Source of the DNA: Beta vulgaris subsp. vulgaris
Taxonomy: Eukaryota; Streptophyta; Magnoliopsida; Caryophyllales; Amaranthaceae
NCBI RefSeq assembly: GCF_026745355.1
Contig: NC_079202.1
Span: forward strand, 25,004,585-25,068,584
Direction of reading: 5' to 3'
Length of the DNA stretch: 64,000 nt
In this document: piece by piece, positions 10,752-20,620 of the stretch
Layout of the letters: every line of letters begins with the position of its first letter
Numbering within the stretch: the first letter of the stretch is position 1
Translations under genes and position numbers: made by a program
The notes under the pieces: model-generated
The model's input: only the letters and a program-made list of their open reading frames with translations
The model's database searches: none
Told to the model about the DNA's origin: nothing

Positions 10752-12041
10752 GGGAAGCTCATAGTTCGCCGTATTCTATACATCCAGGAGGAGATAAGCT
10801 TTATAAGGATTTGAAGAAGCACTTCTGGTGGCCTAGGATGAAGCAAGAAGTAGCCGACTTTGTGGCAAAATGTTTAACCTGCCAGAAGGTGAAAATACAA
10901 CATATGAAGCTTGGAGGAAAATTGCAACCGTTGGAAGTGCCAGGATGGAAATGGGAATCTATCTCTATGGATTTTATCACGGGATTGCCGAATACGAGAT
11001 CTGGAAAGAATGCAATATGGGTAATAGTGGATCGTTTGACTAAGACGGCAAGATTCGTAGCAATGAAGGATACTTGGTCGTTGAAACAGTTGGCCGATGC
11101 TTACTTTAATGAGGTAGTTAGGCTACATGGTGTTCCGAAGGACATCGTTTCGGATAGGGATTCGAGATTCTTATCTAAGTTCTGGAAACAGCTTCAGACA
11201 GCCGTGGGTACATTATTGAAGTTCAGCACAGCTTTCCACCCGACAACAGATGGTCAAACAGAGAGAACAATTCAGACTTTGGAAGATATGTTGAGAGCAT
11301 GCGTGATGGATTTCGGAGGATATTGGGATAATCATTTGATGTATATTGAGTTTTCGTACAACAACAGTTATCACTCGAGCATAGGAATGGCACCTTATGA
11401 GGCATTGTATGGACGAAAATGTAGGAGTCCTATATGTTGGAGCGATGTGAACGAGTCGTTGAATTTAGGACCAGAAATGATAGAAGAGACTACCAACAAG
11501 GTGAAGTTGATTCAAGAGCGCATAAAAGCAGCTCAGGATCGACAAAAATCGTATGCCGATCAAAGGAGACGGATTTGGAGTTTGCAGTTGGAGAGAAAGT
11601 GTTGCTGAAAGTTTCACCAACCAAAGGAGTAATGAGGTTCGGTAGGAAAGGAAAGCTAAGTCCTCGTTATATTGGACCTTTGAGGTATTGGAGAGAATTG
11701 GACAAGTGGCCTATAGGTTAGCCTTACCTACAGATTTAGCCAAAGTTCATAATGTTTTTCATGTGTCTCAACTTCGTAAATACATCTCTGACCCCTCCCA
11801 TGTTATCCAACCTGAAACCATTGAGTTGGATGAAACCCTCACTTTTGAAGAACGTCCTGTTAGAATCCTTGATTCCAAAACGAGAAACACCCGAAACAAG
11901 GCAATAAAGTTAGTCAAAGTATTATGGTCTAATCATCAAACCGAGGAAGCAACTTGGGAAACAGAAGACGACATGAAAAAGCGTTATCCTGAACTCTTTT
12001 TTGAGGTACGATTATTGAGTTTCGGGGACGAAACTCCTTAA
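10709..12041 (+). pseudogene. Integrase and chromodomain-like C-terminus of Tekay-like pol, frameshifted
   Basis: Integrase inserts the cDNA. The 299-codon open part (10709-11608) has a zinc-binding region (IHPGGDKLY, KKHFWW, CLTCQ) and the DDE core: D in MDFITGLP, D in VSDRDSRF, E in TDGQTERTIQTLED. The GKEY-like C-terminal domain continues in another frame (FAVGEKVLLKVSPTKG, LSPRYIGP, about 11570-11690). A third frame (11688-12041) encodes YRLALPTDLAKVHNVFHVSQLR and the tail VKVLWSNHQTEEATWE. That tail matches the plant chromoviral chromodomain-like module, which in related elements directs insertion to heterochromatin. Breaks near 11570 and 11690 disrupt the polyprotein. Confidence 0.95.
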
Positions 12042-12146
12042 GGGGGACTGAATGTAATACTAACAAAGCACAAAGATAATGTTTCGTTAACATTAAACAT
12101 CTAACCTTAAAGTTCGAGGACGAACTTTGTTTTAAGGAGGAGTAGA
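12040..12146 (+). other. Duplicated polypurine tract / LTR-junction module; functional PPT at 12134-12146
   Basis: The functional PPT, AAGGAGGAGTAGA, abuts the 3' LTR start at 12147. An earlier module, AAGGGGGACTGAA (12040-12052), is followed by TGTAATAC, the first 8 bases of the LTR. Both are preceded by TTCGRGGACGAA. The spacing is 94 bp, consistent with an old tandem duplication of the junction. Confidence 0.75.
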
Positions 12147-13912
12147 TGTAATACCCCAAATTTTCAAAGATTATTTTATTATTATTTATTAAGATTCAAT
12201 ATTATTTTCGCTTAAAAATTATTTTGTGATAATGAGATTTCATTTGTCAACTGCGTTTATTAAAATAATAATTTAATTTAGTTTGATTTATTTACTTATT
12301 ATTCATTTCATTATCAAACTCTTTAAATTGATTTATGGATACCTTGGTTCATTGTCCATCCACATTGGTAATCCAAGCCCAAACATTAGTCCATAGTTCA
12401 AGTCCATGTGTCTTTTACTAAAAAGAAAAGTTAAAAAAAAAAAAAAAAAAAAAGAGAGTGAAAATCAGCTTCTTTCACGTCTCCCTCCCTCCTTCCTCTT
12501 CTTCAAAAAAAAAATCAGCAGTAAAAGAATTAATTAGTTCAGCAACTTGCAATACTTGTCAGTAAAAATTTAATCTTCCCAACTAATATCAGATTATAGG
12601 GGAGGTAAACATTGAAGAAGCTACAACACCATAGCTTCACCTCCCTACACCATAGCCTCCATTAATGGGGACTTAACCAAGCTTGAAAATTTATGACCAA
12701 ATCCCTCTATAAATACTGACTTCATTCTCATCAGATTCCTCAAGCAAAACCACTTCAAAGGTTTGCTTCACTCTCTCTCTCCCTCTTTAATTTCTGAAAT
12801 TCTGATTTTTAGAGATAAAAATTAAATTTCAAAACCACCATTATCACCACCTTCGAACCACCAACCCAGAAAATCCGACCAACCCAGAACCACCGCGACA
12901 AAAAAACCGCCCCACTTCCGCGCCCAGCCAAGCCCATTCGCAGCCTCGACCCTCTGTCGCCCAGCCAGCCCTCTTCGCGACCCTCGCCCCTCTGTCGCGA
13001 CAGTCTGTCGCACAGCCCCCTCGACCCCGCCTGTTTTCCCCTTCGCCTGAGAACCGCCGTGCGCCGGCCAAACCCCCTGCGTCGAGCCTCCTCTTCGTAC
13101 CCCCCCTGTCGCCTCCCCTGTCCTCCCCCTCTCCTTCGTTCCTTTTCCTTCCTTTCTGTTTTTGAAACTGATTCAAAGAATCAGTAAAAGAGGACCCCCT
13201 TCCCTTTTTAATGATTTTGTTATTTTACTTTTATTTTAAAACTAAAGCCCATAAACTTCCTAAACTAGCTACATTAATGAATTAGTGTATTTTATTCATC
13301 TTTTACAAACTTGATAATGTTTTCTGATTTTCTAAATTAAAACAAGGAGTAACATATAGTTATTCTTCTATGTTTAAAATAGTTGTTTAAGTTAATAAAA
13401 TTAAGATTGAAGTAATTTTATGAATACTTAAAATGATTTCATATATAATGTGAAAACTATAAAACTTTATAAACTCTCTTAAGTTCATTAAGAATTTCTT
13501 TAAAGTTATTTGAACCATTTAAATTGTTTACTTTATAAAAAAAAGGGGTTATTTAGGAACTAACTTAAATCTCGTTAATATTGTAGACTCCGATTTCGTA
13601 GACAAGGACTATCAAGAGCGCTAACACGTTCGTGAACTTAGCTTTGGGCACGCGTCACGAGGTAATCTTCAATGTCCATCTAAACATAGATCCCGCTAGT
13701 GTAAAATGAATTGGTTACGTGATTATTATGTGCTTATAAAATTTATAATTATGGACTATAATTATGGACTCGAATAACAAATGGACAACGACTCTGGATT
13801 CTGATTATGATTTATGAATAACGACGATGGACGATGTACGATATGACAATGAGGTATATAAACGTTATTAAAAATCGGTTAATGTTATTTAATAATGATA
13901 TGATTAGTATTA

Positions 13913-13946
<34 letters not shown>

Positions 13947-15073
13947 GTTATTATTATCACTTTATTCATGAATATTATTATCGTTATTAACTTTGTACTT
14001 TATGGAAGTTGGAATTGATAAGAAATTGTGATAACAAAATGATTATGAATCTGAGACGATAAATGAACTCAAGTGATTGGAAATATGAAATAAGTTATTG
14101 AAATCTCTATGAATGAATTGAGATTATGATGGATTGAATATGTTCACACTGGTTTGAACAAGATGACGTAATTAAATAAGATGACGTAATTGAATAAGAT
14201 GACGTAAATGTATATGTGAATTATGTGATGACGTGAATTAAAAGATGTTAATCACGTAAAGTGAAATATCGGAGGGAAATGATGAACAGGTTGCCCTGTA
14301 TGAGTGGTTCAGCGGCCCCTACAGGTTCTCTGGTTACTATGCTGATTATTCTGTTATTGTCTTCCTTCTATCTTGATGTGATCCAAGTAGAAGGGGTGTG
14401 CACACTAGGGACTCTGTTATGGCCATTATGATTTTTCGTAGGTGGTTACAGGGGGTTTCCCCCCTACAAGTAGGTGGTTACAGGGGGTTTCCCCGGCCTA
14501 CTATGTTGAAGTAAGTGGTTACAGGGGGTTTCCCCGGCTTACTGGCGTTCTCTTTCCTCTCCTTGAATAATTGAGATAATTGAATTAATGAAATGATTAT
14601 TCAGTGTATATATATGTGTACATGTGTTATGACTTCCAAAACTATTAGTATACTATTTTACAAAGTATTTTCAACTTAAGTATTTTACGGGATGGAGTTG
14701 GAATTACTCAGTTTATCTGATTTTGGGAGCTTGTCTCTCTTGTCTCTTTTCAATGTATTTGTGCAGGTGGGTGATCGAACGGGGGAACAAAAGGGAGAAC
14801 ACCTAGAGTTGTCATCCACTTAGCCTATGATTAGCTTTCGCTGGAACTCTGAAACTTTTAATTAATTAGTGATGTCTAATAAACAATTTACTTAGTTGTT
14901 TTGATCAATGAATTTGAGTTGGTGTGTTGTAACTTAGCCTTGCAATTGTTTCCAAGGAGATAATTGCGGCGGTAACACCTCCCCGTCGGATCGAACCCTC
15001 GTGGATCCGTTTTCCCCCGAAAACCCGAGTTTATTCGAATGGAAAAAGGGTTCAGGTCGGCGGGGGTGTTACA
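12147..15073 (+). repeat. 3' LTR of Tekay-like element (2927 bp)
   Basis: Near-identical to 3400-6362. Differences are mainly length changes: poly-A at 12433-12453 (21 versus 19 A), TTA array (13913-13947), a 5-bp loss in hairpin 1 (about 14460), and single-base additions such as the extra G near 12667. Few are clear substitutions. Confidence 0.95.
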
Positions 15074-15078
15074 GTGGA
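15074..15078. repeat. Target-site duplication GTGGA (right copy)
   Basis: Identical to 3395-3399. CACTA leader sequence resumes directly after it. Confidence 0.95.
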
Positions 15079-15339
15079 GGTCGCGACTGCACGTGGTGGG
15101 TGGTGCGCAAGGTGGTGGTGGTGGGGAAGTCGAGTTACTCGAATTGTGGTGGGCAGCAGGGGAAGTGGAGCAATGTGGTCGTGGTGGTGGAGTAGTGGTG
15201 GTGGGCAGCAGTGGTGGTGGGTAGCAGTGGTGGTGGTGTCGCGCAAATTTCTCGCTTGTAATTCTCTAAGGGAGGGAATGAGGGAAATAGAATTGTTGTT
15301 GGGATACCGTACATGCGCGCACTAATTCCATCAAAAAAA
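15079..15339 (-). other. CACTA leader right of the gypsy insertion, GGT-rich
   Basis: GGT/GTG trinucleotide-rich sequence (ACC-rich on the transposase strand), merging into the subterminal repeat region. Short ORFs here are low-complexity artefacts. It is contiguous with 2527-3399 once the retrotransposon is removed. Confidence 0.5.
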
Positions 15340-15702
15340 ATTAATGAAGGGTTGCGCTTGTAACAAAAAGCGCAGCCCTACATAACAGAAGGGTTGCGCT
15401 TTTTTTACAAGCGCAGCCCTACTAAGTCAGAAGGGCTGCGCTTTTTTTACAAGCGCAACCCTTCACTTAGTAGGGCTGCGCTTGTAGAAAAAGCGCAGCC
15501 CTTTTGAATGTAAGAAGGGATGCGCTTTTTCTACAAGCGCAGCCCTACTAAGTGAAGGGTTGCTCTTTTCTTCAAAAATGCAACCCTTCTGTTATGTAGG
15601 GTTGCACTTTTTTAAAAAACGCAGCCCTACAATAAAGAAGGGATGCGTTTTGAAGAAAGCGCAACCCTTACTGCGCAACCCTTCCTTTTTTTTCCTCTAG
15701 TG
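15340..15702 (-). repeat. CACTA subterminal inverted repeats and terminus
   Basis: About ten copies of GGGTTGCGCTT / AAGCGCAGCCCT in both orientations, many pairing into short hairpins, followed by the terminal ...TCCTCTAGTG. In characterised CACTA elements, subterminal motifs are the transposase-binding sites; that role is inferred here. Confidence 0.85.
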
Positions 15703-15709
15703 TAGATTA

Positions 15710-16805
15710 TGGTTAGTTTAAGCTATCCACAAATCAAACATCATATATATAGTTAGTTTAATGTATTTAATAGTAGTTTTGATTAAAAGTACAAAATATG
15801 GGCATGTTAGAACCAAATATAGGCTATTTTAGTCCATTTTAGGCCATTTTACTTAAAAATAAAAAATAATAGTAGTTTAAAATTAGTTTAAGTTATAAAC
15901 ACCTCAAATATCATATATATATAATTAGTTTCATTTATTTATAAGTATTTTTGACTGAAATTACAAAATATAGGCATGTTAGAATCAAATATAGGCTATT
16001 TTAGGCCATTATACTTGAAAATGAATGAATATGAGTAGTTTGAAATTAGTTTAAGTTATAAATACCTTAAACATCATATATATAGTTAATTTCATGTATA
16101 TATAAGTAGGTTTGATTGAAAATACAAAATATAGCCATGTTAGAACAAATATAGCAATTTTAGCCCATTTTAGGCCATTTTACATAAATAATTAATAAAT
16201 ATGAGTAGGTTAAGGTAAGTTTAATGAAAAACAACGAAAAATATTATTAATAGTTAGTTTCATGTATTTAATAGTAGTTTTGATTGAAAATATAAAATAT
16301 TGGAATGTTAGAACCAAATATTGGCCATTTTAGCCCAATTTAGCCCATTTTACTTGAAAATGAATAAATATGAGTAGATTGAAGTTAATTTGAATTATGA
16401 ACACCTTAAACATCATCTATATAGTTACTTTTATGTGTTTAATAGTAGTTTTAATCAAAAATAAAAAATATAGGCATGTTAGAACCAAATATAGATAATT
16501 TTAGCCCATTTTAGGTCATTTTACATGAAAATGAATGAATATGAGTAGGTTAAGTTTAGTTTACGTTTTAAACAACTCCAACATCATATATATAGTTAGT
16601 TTCATATATTTAATAATAGTTTTGATTGAAAATACTAAATATTGGCATGTTAGAACCAAATATAGGTCATTCTAGTCCATTTTAGGCCATTTTACTTGGA
16701 AATGAATGAATATGAGTAGTTTAAGTTATAAACACTACAAGCAACGCAGATATAGTTTGTTTGTGTGACATAGTAGTTTTTACTTGAAAATGCATGAATA
16801 TGAGT
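15710..16805. repeat. Tandem repeat, unit about 170 bp, about six diverged copies
   Basis: The landmark ATCATATATATAGTTAGTTT recurs, with variation, near 15739, 15909, 16072, 16240, 16411 and 16582 (spacing 163-172 bp). Each unit also carries CATGTTAGAACCAAATATAGG and TAGCCCATTTTAGGCCATTTTAC-like segments. AT-rich, no coding potential. The array starts within 10 bp of the CACTA end. Confidence 0.85.
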
Positions 16806-16999
16806 ACATTTAACAAAATACAGGAGACATACAACAAGAAGCTGGATGATTGTACCACTCATGGGCCACATCCGTTGATGAGTCATGTAGTGTTTGGATG
16901 ATTGTAAATAAATGATGATTATCTATCTAATATGTTTGTTTGATATGCACATATTACATTAACATAAAATAATCCATGGAAGGTTGAATATATTACATC

Positions 17000-18993
17000 A
17001 TGAAGGACTTCCAACAAGTGAAGTTCCTAAAAGAGTTCCTATATGAAACACAAAAGAGCAATTCCTAGGTACATCCTAAGAGGAACATTGAATATGAAGT
17101 TCTGGAACAGTTTCTAAGTGGGAGCAGCAAGATAATGTTTTGGTGTTGAAACAAGAAGATCCTGAGCAGGAACTATGAGTGCAAAGTTCCTTAAAGGAAC
17201 TAGTACACCGGAGTTCTAGAGGTGGAGCCATCAACATGCGGTTCTTGAGTTGGAGCGAAGCATAAAGGCAAAAAATATGAGTTTATTTTCTAGGATTCAT
17301 GTAAGTATGTGGAAACATGAAAGGTAATGAAAGGAGCTCGGAAGGTCAAAGGAACTCATGGAACTTAGAGTCAAAAGTATTTAAGAGTCAATAAGTCTGA
17401 TGCATATTATTATCTTAATCTATAGGAATTTATTTAGAGATTATTTCTCAATGATCTTTACTTGGTTAATTATTTTTAGATAATGTGCATTAGTTGTTTT
17501 AGGATAATAAGATTTAGTTTTTAAATAAAGTACAAGTATTAAATAAAATCGGTTTTAATTTTGGATTCTGATTTTAATACCTTTTATTCATATTCTATCT
17601 TATCAGTTTTTAGAAAATAAAAAGCCTAGATATATAAGACGTACAATGAGTTTTTGTGAGTACAATGACTTGTAGACAAGAGTTCCTGTACGAACCGGAA
17701 CTCATGTATTCGGTCTTAGGATCACCGATTAGGAACACACCTAGAAATAGTCTTACGAACAAAAAAGTAATTCTATAAAATGAATGTGTAGTCTGATAGT
17801 TTAAAGAGTAAGTCTTTTTTGTTTCCTAGTTAGTTAGACTTGGATCCTATTTATTAGGAAGTTAGTTTAGGAAGGATTTTATTTAGTTTTTCTGTTTTAG
17901 AAAAGATATTATTTTTTAAGTAAAGATTTTATCTTTTATATTTTTGGTCAACTAAAAATAAGGGATTTAATTTGTGAAAAATATTTTAATAATAGAAAAT
18001 ATATTTTAGTTTTCAGTTTTAATTAAAATAAAATTAATAAATTGATTTCCAAGTACACGTTCAATAGTTTACTTATTATTCAAGTTCTATAACTCACTTT
18101 TACTATACACGTTCAAAATGAACATGGTGTTAGTGGGAGATCATGCAGCTTGTTCCTTAAGCTAAGGAAGAACATGGGTAAATGCTTTAAACCACTAACA
18201 CATGATTAATCTTATGTGTCATTCTAAATGACTGCTATAAATATATACAAGTTCAATTAAGTTTCAAATCTTCTAATTGACTTGAGTAATTCCTTAAGAG
18301 TCTGACTGGTGTTATTCCATAGTGTTTGACTTGTGTCATTCCATGAGGTCTGTCTTAAGGAATATCGTTACAAAGGTAGTATATTTTATATTCCTTGTGT
18401 TGAGTTAGTTCCTATGAGTTCCAAGTTCATACGAGTGCCATGTTCCTTTACTGTTCTTAAGTTTCTATATACTAGAGTTAAACCAAATTATCAAGCGTAT
18501 GTATTTGAGTTTGGGGTTAAAGGGTTTGAGTGAACTCTTGTAATGGGAGCTTGGTGAAGAGTTTGAGTGAATTATTGTACCAAGTTCGAGTTAGAAACTT
18601 GAGTAAGCTTTTATTATTTATGCGTAGACTTAGGGTGAAGTCTATCTAGGGTTGAAGGGTTTGAGTAAACTATTTGTAATGAGTTTTGGGAACTCTTGAA
18701 AGAATTAGAGTTAAGTCTAGTATAGAGTGGAGATTGTGAGAGAGCTGGTGTTCCTAGTGGAACTGGCTTATATAATAGGTTGGAATGGAGGAGTTTCCTA
18801 TTATAGTGAAGAGTTTAAATCCTGAACAGGTCGTAGTTTTTCTTCTTGTATTGAGACAAAAAGTTTCCACGTAAAATATCTCTTGCACTTTCACTTCTGT
18901 ATTGCTTCTTATGATTTAAATTCCGTATTATTTGGTCAATAAAGTTCCACTTCAACCCCCCCCCCCTCTTGTAGTATTCCTAGTGAAATAACA
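17000..18993 (+). repeat. Sirevirus-like (Ty1/copia) LTR, start approximate
   Basis: The right boundary is supported by a C-rich run (about 18956-18966), then CTCTTGTAG, a terminal AATAACA at 18993, and a PBS-like sequence 2 bp later. This order (C-tract, CTCT, LTR end, initiator-Met PBS) is characteristic of plant Sireviruses. A TATA-like ATAAATATATAC lies at about 18237. GTTCC/GGAAC hairpins lie upstream, for example 18149-18173. The start near 17000 (TGAAGGACTTCC) is a guess; no matching second LTR with a TSD was found. Confidence 0.5.
18149..18173. promoter_or_regulatory. Hairpin of GTTCC/GGAA type upstream of LTR TATA
   Basis: CTTGTTCCTTAAGC followed by its near-inverse, about 65 bp upstream of ATAAATATATAC. 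A similar hairpin with a similar downstream TATA-like stretch lies at 20477-20501. It is a candidate regulatory palindrome of the kind described in Sirevirus LTRs. Confidence 0.45.
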
Positions 18994-18995
18994 AC

Positions 18996-19008
18996 TGATA
19001 TCAGAGTC
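18996..19008 (+). other. Degenerate primer-binding site (initiator tRNA-Met type)
   Basis: TGATATCAGAGTC differs from TGGTATCAGAGCC at two positions, one G-to-A and one C-to-T, as deamination of methylated cytosines on either strand would produce. It lies two bases after the LTR end. Confidence 0.6.
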
Positions 19009-20429
19009 GGAACTCAGTGATAAGCAGAAAACTCTACTGTGTTCAATACCTACAAGAAGGAACCCGTATGAGAAAGGAACTCCATCCTATGTCATTCAAA
19101 GGAACAAGTGAAGGCTGACTTCTTATACGCAATTAAAAGTTACTCAAGGATTATGACAACCCCTTTGATGTAAGTATATCTTCCTTGAGATATTCTTTAT
19201 ATGCACATATTAAATTGGAACTTGTTCCTCATAGTATTTCTAGTAAGATTGTTTTATTTGGCTTTGATGTTTTTATAGAAATTTTGGATAGCTTTAAAAT
19301 CATTTTCTAAAGACAATATTCAGATATCCAATTTCTTTAAAATATCAAAGAATCATATACTAGAAATGGTTCAAGGAACAAGTTATATGGAAGATTGAAT
19401 ATTTGTCTCTAGAACTTGGTTTCTCATCTTCAGGGAAATCCATTATTTTTGACATGTTATATCACGCTCATATTATTATTCATTTACCAAATGATAGTTT
19501 TATTATGCATCATGAATATTTGAAATATATCTTATGTCAATACATGATGTTCCTTATTAGTAGTGGTAGATATGTGCATCATGAATATGGATATTTTATG
19601 TTGCTCCTACTAACAAGAAAGGACCCAACATATATTTGGGTACCAACAACCAAGAACTTGCTTATTTTGCAGGTAATGTGAAAGGAATTGACATCTCTTG
19701 ATGTAGAGGTTGTTTCTAGAAAGTTCTAGACATGAGTTCCTATGACTACTTAAGCTAGAACAAGTACGTAAAAGGTGAAATATATTTCTTAAGAAATTGC
19801 GTAATAATCGTTACATACTACTATATATCTTGGTCATTATTATTCTCAAATTTGATTTTTGATATCTCTTATTAATACATGATTCGAGAAGGTTATAAAA
19901 GAGAAGTTGTTTTATGATTGTTACATATATATGAATTATTTCAATCTAACTTCTCTTCAAGTTTTTGTGCAAGTATAATTATATTTTGTAGGTTTGTTTA
20001 CGGAGATAATATTGGTAAAGGAACTTGTGGATGTAATAGGAGAATGATCGTCAATTCCTCTGAAAGGAACAGACGTATTAGCACAACTAAAATGATTCAA
20101 AGGAACTCTATTATAGTCATAGGAACGTAGTAATTAAGCATGAATCAACAGTTAACTAATATTCACGTCCTATTGATTATAAAAGTTTTAGGATAAATTT
20201 AGGAAGATTTTAGGGAAAAAGATTTTGACTAAGTTAAAACATTTTAAAGAATTTTTTATTTATTATGGAAATATTTTAATTTTTTTGAAAAATTAAATCT
20301 TTTGTATTAAAGAAAAACCTTCTTTGATATTATTAAAAAGAATTAAAATTAAAATTTTATTTATAAGAGAAGATAATTAATAAGAGATCATTCTTAACAA
20401 ATTCCTATAATTTAGGAAAGTGGGATACC

Positions 20430-20620
20430 GGATATAACACGTTCAATCGAACGTATACAAAGTGGCGTATGAACTGCTTGTTCCTCAAGCAAAGGAACAA
20501 CGTGTTCTAAAGCCACAAATCCATGATCATATGACATAATCTCACGTTCAATCCAAATGATTATTATATAAGAACTTAATTAATGAAATTCTAAGTGTGC
20601 CTGACTAAGTGATTAAGTGA
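20430..20620 (+). repeat. Second, diverged copy of the Sirevirus-like U3 segment
   Basis: It shares with about 18110-18300 the order: CACGTTCAA, a CTTGTTCC...GGAACAAC hairpin (20477-20501), a CCACAA..CATGATCAT stretch, a TATA-like TTATATAAG (about 20563) and a following AATTAA. Similarity is patchy, so this is an older or related LTR rather than the partner of the first. Confidence 0.4.

Larger units (their letters stand above)
3400..15073 (+). mobile_element. Full-length Ty3/gypsy chromovirus, Tekay-like, 11.7 kb
   Basis: Both LTRs begin TGTAATA and end TGTTACA (3400-6362 and 12147-15073) and are flanked by GTGGA on each side. A primer-binding site complementary to initiator-Met tRNA (6367-6378) and a polypurine tract (12134-12146) are present. 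Internal order is accessory ORF, gag, protease, RT, RNase H, integrase and chromodomain-like tail, the layout of chromoviruses. The LTRs are nearly identical, so insertion is recent, yet gag-pol is broken by many single-base frameshifts. It lies nested in the CACTA element, which is therefore older. Confidence 0.95.
1..15702 (-). mobile_element. CACTA (En/Spm) DNA transposon, left end outside window, interrupted by a gypsy element
   Basis: The right end reads ...CCTCTAGTG, the inverse of a CACTA terminus, at 15702. It is preceded by about 360 bp of inverted and direct GGGTTGCGCTT/AAGCGCAGCCC units, typical of CACTA subterminal regions. A TNP2-type transposase reads away from this end on the minus strand (1-2526), the expected orientation for a 5' terminus at 15702. 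The leader between terminus and transposase is split by the complete Ty3/gypsy element at 3400-15073. The other terminus and the 3-bp target duplication lie beyond position 1; the right flank begins TAG. At least 4.0 kb of the element itself is visible. Confidence 0.85.

Noticed and set aside
15001..15325. Gly/Val/Trp-rich ORFs
   Set aside because: GGT-repeat low complexity in the CACTA leader, open in several frames.
15340..15702. Regular palindromic repeats resembling a CRISPR array
   Set aside because: Units are inverted and irregularly spaced, end in a CACTA terminus, and the genome is eukaryotic.
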